From Pseudooceanicola sp. (GTDB lineage Bacteria > Pseudomonadota > Alphaproteobacteria > Rhodobacterales > Rhodobacteraceae): a stretch of 64,000 nucleotides of DNA. Shown here piece after piece: positions 44,163-52,780 of this stretch (the first letter of the stretch is position 1; every line of letters starts with the position of its first letter). The stretch is taken from the NCBI RefSeq assembly GCF_029213205.1, contig NZ_JARGNH010000012.1, positions 1-64,000 of the forward strand, in the 5' to 3' direction. Position numbers and translations under genes: made by a program. Below the pieces are notes generated by a model. That model made no database searches, was not told the origin of the DNA, and saw only the letters and a program-made list of their open reading frames with translations.

Positions 44163-45047
44163 TCACTGGTAAAGTGACGTCAGCAGGGCCTGCGCGTTTG
44201 CGATCGGCCCTTCGCTGCTGACGATCTGCGCCAGTCGAGAGTCCTGCATCACATCAGCCAAGGGCTGCGGCGCGCCATCGACATAGGCGGTGCCGCTGAC
44301 CAGCCGGATGCCATGGCTATAATCGGCATATTCGGCGCCATGCACAGTGCTGAGCGGCTGGATCGGGCGGCCATTCCCCCGCTGCCAGCCATAGATCGCC
44401 ACCTTGCCTGGATGCGCGCGCAGCCGAAGCGAGAACACGACGTCCTTCTTCTCGCCAGCGGTCAGATCTTTTGCCGGAACGGAAAACGTCGCAAGCTGGG
44501 TCTCCACCGTCCGATTGTGCTGCAACAGATAGGCGGTAGACCGCATCCGGTCGTTCGCCGGCATCGGGCTTGCCACCAGACGCACCTTGGCCTGGGCATA
44601 GATCGCGTCCACCATCTTGGGCGTCGGCAAAAAGAAACCAAACCGGTCGGCGATTTCGGCGGCAGTCGGAAGGCCCATCGGGATACGCACGAAATCACGG
44701 TCGCTGCCAACGGCCAGATAATCCGGCAGGACGCAGATCACGACCTGAACGGCCTGGCCATCGGCCTGTTTGCCGGTGAAGGTGACAGGCGACAGGTTGC
44801 GCAGGAACGATGGCACATTTCCGGCCAGCACCTGCTCTTTGACCACGGCATCACGCGCTCTGCCGCTCAGGCGCATCACCTGCTGCATGAGGGTGCTGCC
44901 CGCGGGGGCTGCGGATGTCCGCGCCGGAATATCTTCAGCAAGCTTGGTGTTGCACGAGGCCGACCGCGTATTGGATGCGAATGCTGAAATGGCGCTCGCC
45001 AGCAATAGGCCGCAGGCCATGGCTCCGATCGAAGCGGATCTTTTCAT
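44163..45047 (-). CDS. Exported protein of unknown function
   Basis: A 294-residue protein with a clear signal peptide (ends ISAFAS) and one Cys pair near the start and middle (SCNTK, VVICVLPDYL). Segments such as DRDFVRIPMGLPTAAEIADRF and KVAIYGWQRGNGRPIQPLS suggest an enzyme or a binding protein. I recognise no family. It converges on the FGE-like gene with a 38-bp gap and may belong to the same envelope system. Confidence 0.65.
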   Translation of the reverse strand: MKRSASIGAMACGLLLASAISAFASNTRSASCNTKLAEDIPARTSAAPAGSTLMQQVMRLSGRARDAVVKEQVLAGNVPSFLRNLSPVTFTGKQADGQAVQVVICVLPDYLAVGSDRDFVRIPMGLPTAAEIADRFGFFLPTPKMVDAIYAQAKVRLVASPMPANDRMRSTAYLLQHNRTVETQLATFSVPAKDLTAGEKKDVVFSLRLRAHPGKVAIYGWQRGNGRPIQPLSTVHGAEYADYSHGIRLVSGTAYVDGAPQPLADVMQDSRLAQIVSSEGPIANAQALLTSLYQ

Positions 45048-45212
45048 CGGTTACCTCATTGGTCTGGCGAACGTTGTGGTTCCAGTAATGCCGACGGGGC
45101 GGCATTCAGGTCAAGCGACGTTCAAATCGCGCGCGGAATTCCGCTGTCTGCCCCTACGGCAATTGGCGGATTTGCGTCAATCTTGGTGTGTGGGTGTCTG
45201 TGCCCGGTCACA

Positions 45213-46184
45213 TCAGGGTGAAACACTATCCCCGACCGGGCGCCTCTCATGCACCGCCAGAATGACCTGTGCGAACAAGGGGCCCACCGAAAGCACACGC
45301 AGCTTCGCAGCCAGCGCGGCTGTGGGCACCGCGAAAGGTGCCACGCTGTCGGTAAGCGTGATCCCGTCAATCGCGGCATCGCCCAGAACCCCGATCCCTT
45401 TCGGGGTCATCATGCCATGGGCAGCCAGCACGTTCACCGCCGTGGCACCGTGCTGCCGACAGGCCAAGGCCGCGCGCAGGACGGTATCGCCGCCGCAGAT
45501 CATGTCGTCCACGATAAAGACCTGACGACCCTCGACATCCCCGGCGAACAATGAGCCGGAGACCACGCCGCCACTGCGACGCTTTTCCATAAAGCCAAAG
45601 TCCACTGCGCGCCCCGATACCGCCTCAAGGGTCTCGCGCAGCAGTTCCGCGCGCTTGACGCCGCCGCCGTCGGGCGACACCACCGCGATGGCCCCCTCGG
45701 GCATCCGGGCGGCAATATCGGCAGCGAAAAGCCGACGCGTGTCCAGATGCAGGGTACGGCAGCGAAAGGCGTTCTGAAACGCCAGGATCGTATGCACGTC
45801 CAGCGTCATCACCATGTCGGTGCCCACGGCCTCGAACAAGGACGCGACATATCGCGTGGTCACCGGATCGCGCGGTTTGGTCTGCCGGTCTTTGCGGGAG
45901 TAGGCCAAATAGGGCACCACCGCCGTCACCCGGGCCGCGCCATTCTCCCGACAGGTGGCAATGAAGAACAAGAGCCGCAGCAGTCGATCGTTTGCCGACG
46001 CGCCCTCGCGGCCGTTCAGATTGTGCAGAACAAAGATATCCTTGCCACGCACCGAGACCAACGGACGGGCCTTGTGTTCGCCCCCCTCAAATTCGCGCTC
46101 TTCGTGTGGCGCCACGTCAAACCCTGTCGCAGCCGCAATGGCTTGGCCCAGCGTTTCAGAACCATTGAGGGCAAAGAACAACAT
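45213..46184 (-). CDS. prs: Ribose-phosphate pyrophosphokinase paralogue
   Basis: A 323-residue cytosolic enzyme that would make PRPP from ribose 5-phosphate and ATP. It shows HEEREFEGGEHKARPL, the flexible-loop region YLAYSRKDRQTKP, VVSPDGGGVKRAE and the PRPP motif VFIVDDMICGGDT. The N-terminus and several loops differ from the usual housekeeping Prs (for example KLFAGN is absent), so it is likely a specialised paralogue. Its closeness to a PRPP-using prenyltransferase candidate is suggestive. Confidence 0.88.
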   Translation of the reverse strand: MLFFALNGSETLGQAIAAATGFDVAPHEEREFEGGEHKARPLVSVRGKDIFVLHNLNGREGASANDRLLRLLFFIATCRENGAARVTAVVPYLAYSRKDRQTKPRDPVTTRYVASLFEAVGTDMVMTLDVHTILAFQNAFRCRTLHLDTRRLFAADIAARMPEGAIAVVSPDGGGVKRAELLRETLEAVSGRAVDFGFMEKRRSGGVVSGSLFAGDVEGRQVFIVDDMICGGDTVLRAALACRQHGATAVNVLAAHGMMTPKGIGVLGDAAIDGITLTDSVAPFAVPTAALAAKLRVLSVGPLFAQVILAVHERRPVGDSVSP

Positions 46185-46327
46185 GAGACCACGTTAGGTT
46201 GGAATGGGGTGATCGCATTGACTTGGATCAACGCAACCGCAAAAGCTCCGGCTGACAAACACATGGGCAGGCGCGACCACTGCCATCGGGGGATTGTGCC
46301 CCGTCAGCAGGGAGGCGGCAAGACGGG

Positions 46328-47344
46328 ATGCGCGATGTGAGGTTTCAGGAAAAGGTTGCATACCTGTCGCGACCCGAGGCTTACGGCGCCCTGGCAGGCG
46401 ATGTGACGGTAATCGAGACCCATACGGCGATGGTCTTTCTGGTGGGCGATCAGGCCTACAAGATCAAGAAGCCGGTGGTCTTCGGCATTGTTGATTTCCG
46501 AAGCCTGCAGACCCGCGATTTCATCTGCCACGAGGAACTTCGGCTGAACCGCCAGCTGGCTGGCCCCGTCTATGTCGGCGTGGTGCCACTGGTGCAGTCC
46601 GAGCAAGGCGCGCTTCGTCTCGGTGGCGCGGGACATATCGTGGACTGGCTGGTGCAGATGCAGCGCCTGCCATCGGACCAGTTTCTCGACACCCGGTTGA
46701 GTGCCGGGCGGGTGTCGGAATCCGATGTGGATGCGGTGATAGACCGGCTTTCCACCTTCTATCAAGAGAGACGCCACGAGATCGTGCCAGGTGGCGCCTA
46801 TTTCGATCACCTGCTTCACGAAAGTCTGATCAACGCGGCCCATCTGTCTGAGATGGGGCATCATCTTGGCCCGGACTATTCACCCTCGATCCCGGAAGCC
46901 GTGACCGCTCTCCTGCACAGTTTCCGCGCCGAGATCGAGGAACGCCGGGCCGCAGGTCTGATTGTCGAGGGCCACGGTGACCTGCGACCGGAGCATGTCT
47001 GCCTGACCTCGCCGCCCGTCATCTTTGACCGGCTTGAGTTTGCGTCGAAACTGCGCCAGGTCGACATCTATGACGAGGTGAATTACCTCGGTCTCGAATG
47101 CGCCATGTTGGGTGCTGACTGGATCTGGCCCCGGCTGCTTGACCTTCTGAAGGCAGTTCATGGCAATCCGCCGTCGCCCGGTCTGCTGAAGGCCTATGGT
47201 GCATTCCGGGCGCTGACCCGGGCGCGGTTGTCGATCGACCACTTGCGCGACGACCATATCCGCAACCCCGAGAAATGGCCGGTACAGGCGCGCAACTATC
47301 TGTCGGTCGCACGCCAGATCCTCGAACCGGCATTGTTGCCTTAA
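46328..47344 (+). CDS. APH-like phosphotransferase domain protein
   Basis: A 338-residue protein with a kinase-like fold: an N-lobe lysine region (AMVFLVGDQAYKIKK) and the catalytic loop VEGHGDLRPEHVCL. The metal-binding Asp would lie in IFDRLEF. Many relatives have a C-terminal P-loop kinase domain; this one stops without it. The substrate is unknown and not necessarily an antibiotic. It is divergent from the prs paralogue with 143 bp between. An IS remnant follows at once. Confidence 0.75.
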   Translation: MRDVRFQEKVAYLSRPEAYGALAGDVTVIETHTAMVFLVGDQAYKIKKPVVFGIVDFRSLQTRDFICHEELRLNRQLAGPVYVGVVPLVQSEQGALRLGGAGHIVDWLVQMQRLPSDQFLDTRLSAGRVSESDVDAVIDRLSTFYQERRHEIVPGGAYFDHLLHESLINAAHLSEMGHHLGPDYSPSIPEAVTALLHSFRAEIEERRAAGLIVEGHGDLRPEHVCLTSPPVIFDRLEFASKLRQVDIYDEVNYLGLECAMLGADWIWPRLLDLLKAVHGNPPSPGLLKAYGAFRALTRARLSIDHLRDDHIRNPEKWPVQARNYLSVARQILEPALLP

Positions 47345-47363
47345 TCGTTTGAGGTTGGCGTGC

Positions 47364-47600
47364 CGGCGATGCCTGATTTGACCTGGTCGATGGATTTCAT
47401 GGTTGATCGGTTAGCGAACGGCCGCGCGTTCCGGCGGTTGAACGTATTGGACGACTTCAGCCGGAAAGCTTGGGCATCGAGATGGACTTTCCCTGCCGGT
47501 AGAGCGGGTCATCCAGAGCCTCAACAACCTCATCGCGCGACCCGGCCAGCCCAGGCCATCCGTGTGGAGTTGCCAGTGGTTACCCCCCGCCATGAAACTG
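47364..47600 (+). mobile_element. Remnant of an IS3-family transposase (orfB)
   Basis: The frame reads LTWSMDFMVDRLANGRAFRRLN then VLDDFSRK, the first catalytic Asp region of the IS3 rve domain. After a frame change it continues as PVERVIQSLNNLIARPGQPR. The rest of the transposase is gone. The remaining bases to 47737 hold the cydD upstream region. Confidence 0.8.
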
Positions 47601-47665
47601 AAAATGGCTGCGTAAGTTCTACGGCCACGTCCCGTTAATACTGGGAGGACTATCGGACGGTGTAT

Positions 47666-47679
47666 TTGATCCAGATCAC
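47666..47679 (+). promoter_or_regulatory. FNR-type box upstream of cydD
   Basis: TTGAT-CCAG-ATCAC matches the FNR/FnrL consensus TTGAT-N4-ATCAA at 9 of 10 positions and lies about 60 bp before the cydD start. It suggests induction at low oxygen. Confidence 0.6.
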
Positions 47680-47737
47680 ATAGACGCAGTTCAAACTAAT
47701 ATAACTGGAATTCCAGATTCAAGTTTAGGAGGGCCGC

Positions 47738-49405
47738 GTGGTGCATCAACCGAGGAGCGGTGAGGACAATTCCAATGCGATTTCAGCACGTGATTGGCTG
47801 ACTCCGGGCCGCAAATGCCAGCAGCGGGCAGCGGTTTTCGCCGTTTTGGCCAGCCTTCTGTGGCCGGCGCAAGCAGGGCTGGTCGCTTTCGCGCTGGGGG
47901 GGCTGCTGACGGGCGCCGATGTGTCGCCCGTTTGGGTCGCTTGCGGCTTTATTGCCTTGGGGGCGGTGCGCGCCGTCCTTGGAGTCAGGTCCGAATCTCT
48001 GGCCGAAACCGCCGCGCAACGCGTGGTCCATGCGGCGCGCGCAGATATCGTTTCGCATGAGGCCCGTCGCGCCTCGGACAGTCCATTTGGAGGCGCCGGA
48101 AGTATTTCAGCTTTGGCGAGCGAAAAGCTGGATCATCTGACCGCCTACATCACCCGCTATGCGTCGGCGCGGGCGCGGGTGATGGTCGTGCCAATGGTCA
48201 TCTTCGCGCTCGCCGTTTGGTTCTCATGGGCGGTCGCGCTGATCTTTCTTGTTTCCGGACCTCTGATTCCAGTGTTCATGGCGCTGGTCGGGATGGCCGC
48301 CAAGGAGGCGAGCCAGCGGCAGATGGCCGAGATCGGGACACTCAATGATCTTCTTGTCGAGCGATTGTCGGCGCTCGTCGATATCCGTCTGCTGGGGGCG
48401 AACAAGACAGTCCTTGAAGGCTTCTCGGCACAGGCAGGTGATTTTCGCAAACGCACGATGGCCGTGCTGCGGGTGGCGTTCTTGTCGTCCACCGTGTTGG
48501 AACTTTTTGCCGCGATCGGTGTGGCAATGGTGGCGGTTTATGTCGGTTTCTCGCTCTTGGGCGCCCTGGACTTCGGCACCTGGGGTGATCCGATGTCTCC
48601 GCAAGTGGGCCTGTTTCTTTTGCTGCTTGCGCCTGAATTCTATCAACCGTTGCGTGATCTTGCGGCCGCTTGGCATGACAAAGCCTCTGCCGATGCCGTC
48701 TTTGCCGAGCTGTCCGAGTGGAGCGGGGCCGAAACCGCAAGCTTGCTGGGGCAGGGCGGGTCCGCAAGCCCGCTTGTCGGTCCCGCCAGCGTCTCGTTGC
48801 GGGGGTGTGTCTTGCCGGGCGGCGCTGTCCTGGATGACATTGATGTAATGTCCGGCGAAAAAGTTGCCTTGATGGGGGCCAGCGGGACCGGCAAGACAAC
48901 CGTGTTGCGAATGATCGCTGGGCTGCGCGCGCCGGTTTCGGGCCGCGTCATGGTGGCCGGTCAACCACTGGACAACACCACGGCGGATCCCTGGCGCGCC
49001 CGGATCGGTTGGATGCCGCAGGCGCCCCATTTCCTGAATGCCAGCTTGCGCCACAACCTGACGCTTGGCCGCGGGAAGGACCCGGCGCAGGCGCTGGAAC
49101 TGGCGGCGGTCAGCCAGGTCGTTGCAGCCTTGCCGCAGGGCTTGAACACACGTCTTGGCGAAACCGGTGGCGGTCTTTCGGGCGGTGAGGCGCGGCGTAT
49201 CACACTGGCCCGCGCAATTCACGGCGCGCCAGACGTGATCCTGGCGGATGAGCCGACCGCGGATCTGGATGCGGACACGGCAGCGGCAGTGACTCGCGGA
49301 CTGTTGGCGCAAGCGGATCGCGGCGCGACGCTGATCGTGGCGACACATGATAGCAACCTTGCTGCAAAGATGGACCGGACCATCTGGATCGGAGGCCGGT
49401 CATGA
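47738..49405 (+). CDS. cydD: Glutathione/cysteine ABC exporter subunit CydD
   Basis: A membrane-ATPase half-transporter (555 aa) needed for cytochrome bd assembly. It has an N-terminal six-helix domain (residues about 20-300), then Walker A GASGTGKTT, signature LSGGEARRITLA and Walker B VILADEP. It starts at GTG 47738 with AGGAGG upstream. It forms a heterodimer with CydC, whose gene overlaps by 4 bp. Confidence 0.93.
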   Translation: MVHQPRSGEDNSNAISARDWLTPGRKCQQRAAVFAVLASLLWPAQAGLVAFALGGLLTGADVSPVWVACGFIALGAVRAVLGVRSESLAETAAQRVVHAARADIVSHEARRASDSPFGGAGSISALASEKLDHLTAYITRYASARARVMVVPMVIFALAVWFSWAVALIFLVSGPLIPVFMALVGMAAKEASQRQMAEIGTLNDLLVERLSALVDIRLLGANKTVLEGFSAQAGDFRKRTMAVLRVAFLSSTVLELFAAIGVAMVAVYVGFSLLGALDFGTWGDPMSPQVGLFLLLLAPEFYQPLRDLAAAWHDKASADAVFAELSEWSGAETASLLGQGGSASPLVGPASVSLRGCVLPGGAVLDDIDVMSGEKVALMGASGTGKTTVLRMIAGLRAPVSGRVMVAGQPLDNTTADPWRARIGWMPQAPHFLNASLRHNLTLGRGKDPAQALELAAVSQVVAALPQGLNTRLGETGGGLSGGEARRITLARAIHGAPDVILADEPTADLDADTAAAVTRGLLAQADRGATLIVATHDSNLAAKMDRTIWIGGRS

Positions 49406-51042
49406 CCGCTTTGTGGCGCATCTTTCGACTGATCCTGCGTGAACAACCGACCGCCCTGTGGCGCGGCGCGGCGCTGAGCTGTGTCGTTCTGTTGATGGGC
49501 GCTGCATTGCTGGGGTTGTCCGGGTGGTTCATCACCGCCGCCGCCGCTGCGGGGCTGGCGGGCATGGGGGCCGTATTCGATGTCTTTCGTCCCTCTGCGA
49601 TGGTGCGCTTTCTCGCCCTTGGCCGCGCCGCCGCGCGCTACGGAGAGCGGGTCCTGACCCATGACGCCACTCTGAGGGCCTTGGAATCGTTGCGTGTACG
49701 GCTGCTTGCCGGGCTTGTCGTGGCCCCTTATCCCCGGATGCTCCGTATCAGGGGGGCGCAGGCGCTGAACCGGTTGACGGCGGATATCGATGTCCTGGAT
49801 GGCGTGGCTCTGCGGCTCGTCTTGCCAGTGATGGCCGGGCTGATGACGCAAGCGCTTGTTTTCGCGGTGATCTGGGCACTGATTGGGGGGGCGGTCGCGC
49901 TGTGGATTTTGGCAGGCTATGTTTTGGGGGGGGCTGTGATCTTTGTGCAGGCCACCCGCAAGACCGCGCGTCTGTCCCGCCGGGCCGAGGCGGCCGCGCA
50001 GGCGTTCCGATCGCGCCTGATTGACCTCATTCGCGGGCGCCGCGACCTGGCGGTGCAGGGCCGATTGCTTGCGCAATCCGATTTCGCATTGGAGGCTGAT
50101 AGGCGACGGCGGGCTTTGCAGGGGCAACAAGACCACGCTGAGCGCCTAACCGGAGCCGCCCTGCAAATGCTTGGAACCTTGATCGCTGGGGGCACGTTGT
50201 GGCTGGGCATAACGATGGTGCAGGCGGGCAATCTCGCCCCCTCGCTTGCCGCTCTTGGATTCTTTACAACCTTGGCCCTTGCCGAAACCATCGCGCCCCT
50301 GCGTCGGGCGGCCAGCGATCTGGGGCGTATGGCCGAGGCTGCCAGACGCGTTTCGCGCGATATCGCGGTGCCATTGCCAACAACCGCACCCGCCGCCGCG
50401 ACAGGCGGGCCGTTGCAGATCCAGGCGGTGGCTTTGCAGCGTCCGCTTTCAAAGATTCCTGTACTCAATGGCCTGAGCTTTGAGGCCCGATCTGGTGAGG
50501 CCGTGGCCCTGACCGGGCCCAGTGGATCCGGAAAATCCACGTTGCTTTTATCGATTGCGGGTCTGCATCCGGTCGCAGCGGGGCGGATCACGCTGGACGG
50601 TTTGCCGATCTCGGATTGGGATGAGCCGTCACTGCGCAGCGTCGTCGCGCTGTTGCCTCAGCGCAGTGCCCTGATGAGTGGAACGGTCGCGGATACGCTT
50701 CGGCTTGCCGCTCCGAACAGTGATGATGAAACACTATGGCAGGTTCTTGAGGCCGTTCAGCTTGTCGAAGTTTTGCAAGCAAGAGCCGGTTTGAACACCG
50801 CCATCGGTGCCGGCGGTGAAGGTCTGTCAGGTGGCGAAGCGCGCCGATTGGTCCTGGCCCGTGTGTTGCTGCGCCGTCCGCAGGTGCTGCTCCTGGATGA
50901 ACCAACCGAAGGGTTGGACGAAGCCACCGCTCGAGCCGTGCTCGCGGGGATGCGTCGGTTTTTGCCTGACGCGGCTGTTGTGATCGCAGCCCACCGCCTT
51001 GTTGAGGCAAGTTTTGCTGATCGAACCGTCAGCTTGATTTAA
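49402..51042 (+). CDS. cydC: Glutathione/cysteine ABC exporter subunit CydC
   Basis: The partner half-transporter (546 aa) has six membrane helices, Walker A GPSGSGKST, a signature-type LSGGEARRLVLA and Walker B VLLLDEP. Coupled to cydD by ATGA. CydDC exports cysteine and glutathione to the periplasm, keeping it reducing enough for haem insertion into the bd oxidase encoded next. Confidence 0.93.
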   Translation: MTALWRIFRLILREQPTALWRGAALSCVVLLMGAALLGLSGWFITAAAAAGLAGMGAVFDVFRPSAMVRFLALGRAAARYGERVLTHDATLRALESLRVRLLAGLVVAPYPRMLRIRGAQALNRLTADIDVLDGVALRLVLPVMAGLMTQALVFAVIWALIGGAVALWILAGYVLGGAVIFVQATRKTARLSRRAEAAAQAFRSRLIDLIRGRRDLAVQGRLLAQSDFALEADRRRRALQGQQDHAERLTGAALQMLGTLIAGGTLWLGITMVQAGNLAPSLAALGFFTTLALAETIAPLRRAASDLGRMAEAARRVSRDIAVPLPTTAPAAATGGPLQIQAVALQRPLSKIPVLNGLSFEARSGEAVALTGPSGSGKSTLLLSIAGLHPVAAGRITLDGLPISDWDEPSLRSVVALLPQRSALMSGTVADTLRLAAPNSDDETLWQVLEAVQLVEVLQARAGLNTAIGAGGEGLSGGEARRLVLARVLLRRPQVLLLDEPTEGLDEATARAVLAGMRRFLPDAAVVIAAHRLVEASFADRTVSLI

Positions 51043-51064
51043 GCTTTATCTGCGATATCGTTTA

Positions 51065-51078
51065 TTGATTCAGATCAA
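51065..51078 (+). promoter_or_regulatory. FNR-type box upstream of cydA
   Basis: TTGAT-TCAG-ATCAA is a perfect match to the FNR/FnrL consensus, about 90 bp before the cydA start, in the 122-bp gap after cydC. It indicates a separate low-oxygen promoter for cydABX. Confidence 0.75.
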
Positions 51079-51164
51079 AGCCACACAGCGCTCTGCTCTA
51101 GATACATTCCAGAGCGGGAATTTGAAGTAGGGGAGGTCGGTCCCCGATATCTGGAGCAATAGTT

Positions 51165-52775
51165 ATGGAATTTGGGATCGTTGAGCTGTCACGCCTGCAA
51201 TTTGCTATGACAGCCCTGTATCACTTTCTCTTCGTGCCGCTGACGTTGGGCCTGTCTGTCCTCGTGGCGATCATGGAGACGGTCTATGTCATGACCAATC
51301 GCCCGATCTGGCGACAGATGACCAAGTTTTGGGGGATGCTGTTCGGCATCAACTTCGTGCTTGGCGTCGCCACCGGCATCACCATGGAATTCCAGTTCGG
51401 CATGAACTGGAGCTACTACAGCCACTATGTCGGCGACATTTTCGGCGCGCCGCTGGCGATCGAGGGTCTGATGGCCTTCTTCCTTGAGGCGACCTTCGTC
51501 GGGCTGTTCTTCTTTGGCTGGGACAAGCTGAGCAAGGTCGCGCACCTGACCGTCGCCTGGCTGGTGGCCATCGGCTCGAACTTCTCGGCGCTGTGGATCC
51601 TGATCGCCAACGGCTGGATGCAGAACCCGGTGGGGGCTGAATTCAATCCGATGACGATGCGGATGGAGATGACGGACTTCTTCGAGGTGCTGTTCAACGA
51701 GGTCGCGCAGGCCAAATTCGTGCACACGGTTTCGGCAGGCTATGTCACCGCTTCGGTCTTCGTGATTGGCGTCTCGGCCTGGTACCTGCTGAAGGGGCGG
51801 CACAGCGATCTGGCGCGCCGCTCGATCACCGTGGGCGCGGCCTTTGGCCTGGCCTCGGCGTTGTCGGTCGTGCTGCTGGGGGATGAATCGGGTTACTCCG
51901 CATCCCACAACCAAAAAATGAAGCTCGCCGCGATGGAAGGCATGTGGGAGACCCACGACGCGCCCGCGCCATTCAATCTGATCGGCTTTCCCGACCAGGA
52001 GGCGCGCGAGACGAAATACGCCATCTCGATCCCCTGGGTGATGGGCCTGATCGGCACCCGCTCGCTGACCACCGAAATGCCCGGTATCAACGATCTGGTG
52101 GCCGACGCCGAAGACCGCATCCGCTCGGGGCTGATTGCCTATGACGCCTTGCTGCACGTGCGCGAACAACGCGATGCTGCCGACCCGGCCACATTGGCGA
52201 CATTTGAGGCGCATTCCGCCGACCTCGGCTTTGCCTTCCTGCTGAAGAAATACGTCGACAACCCGCTGGACGCGACCGAGGAGCAGATCAAGGCCGCTGC
52301 CAACGATACCGTGCCGCAGGTATGGCCGCTGTTCTGGGCGTTCCGGCTGATGGTGGGGCTTGGCTTCGGCTTCATCGGCACGATGCTGTATTTCTTCTAT
52401 CGGGCCTCGTTCAAGGGCATGAACTTCCCGCGCCCTGCCCTGCATCTGGCCGTCTGGATGATCCCGGCGCCGTGGCTTGCCGCCGAGCTGGGCTGGTTCG
52501 TCGCCGAATTCGGACGTCAGCCCTGGACGGTGGACGGCGTGCTACCGACGGCGATGTCGGTCTCGGCCCTGTCAATGACCGAGGTGGCGCTGACGCTGGC
52601 GGGCTTCGTGTTGTTCTACACGGTGCTGTTCATCATCGAGATGGGCCTGATGCTGAAATACATTCGCAAGGGCCCGTACCAGGACGTTGAAGAAACCGAG
52701 GCCTGGAACGCCCGTCACCACAATCGCCTGGCCGGCCGGAAGAACGCCGACGCCATCGCCATGCCTGCGGAGTAA
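51165..52775 (+). CDS. cydA: Cytochrome bd ubiquinol oxidase subunit I
   Basis: The haem-carrying subunit (536 aa) oxidises ubiquinol and reduces oxygen to water. The N-terminal LQFAMTALYHFLFVPLTLGL carries the haem ligand His, and TMEFQFGMNWSYYSHYVGD is the second standard segment. The quinol loop is long and of E. coli bd-I type (LGFAFLLKKYVDNPLDATEEQ). A ribosome site precedes the ATG (GGAGCAATAGTT). Confidence 0.96.
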   Translation: MEFGIVELSRLQFAMTALYHFLFVPLTLGLSVLVAIMETVYVMTNRPIWRQMTKFWGMLFGINFVLGVATGITMEFQFGMNWSYYSHYVGDIFGAPLAIEGLMAFFLEATFVGLFFFGWDKLSKVAHLTVAWLVAIGSNFSALWILIANGWMQNPVGAEFNPMTMRMEMTDFFEVLFNEVAQAKFVHTVSAGYVTASVFVIGVSAWYLLKGRHSDLARRSITVGAAFGLASALSVVLLGDESGYSASHNQKMKLAAMEGMWETHDAPAPFNLIGFPDQEARETKYAISIPWVMGLIGTRSLTTEMPGINDLVADAEDRIRSGLIAYDALLHVREQRDAADPATLATFEAHSADLGFAFLLKKYVDNPLDATEEQIKAAANDTVPQVWPLFWAFRLMVGLGFGFIGTMLYFFYRASFKGMNFPRPALHLAVWMIPAPWLAAELGWFVAEFGRQPWTVDGVLPTAMSVSALSMTEVALTLAGFVLFYTVLFIIEMGLMLKYIRKGPYQDVEETEAWNARHHNRLAGRKNADAIAMPAE

Positions 52776-52780
52776 GACAG

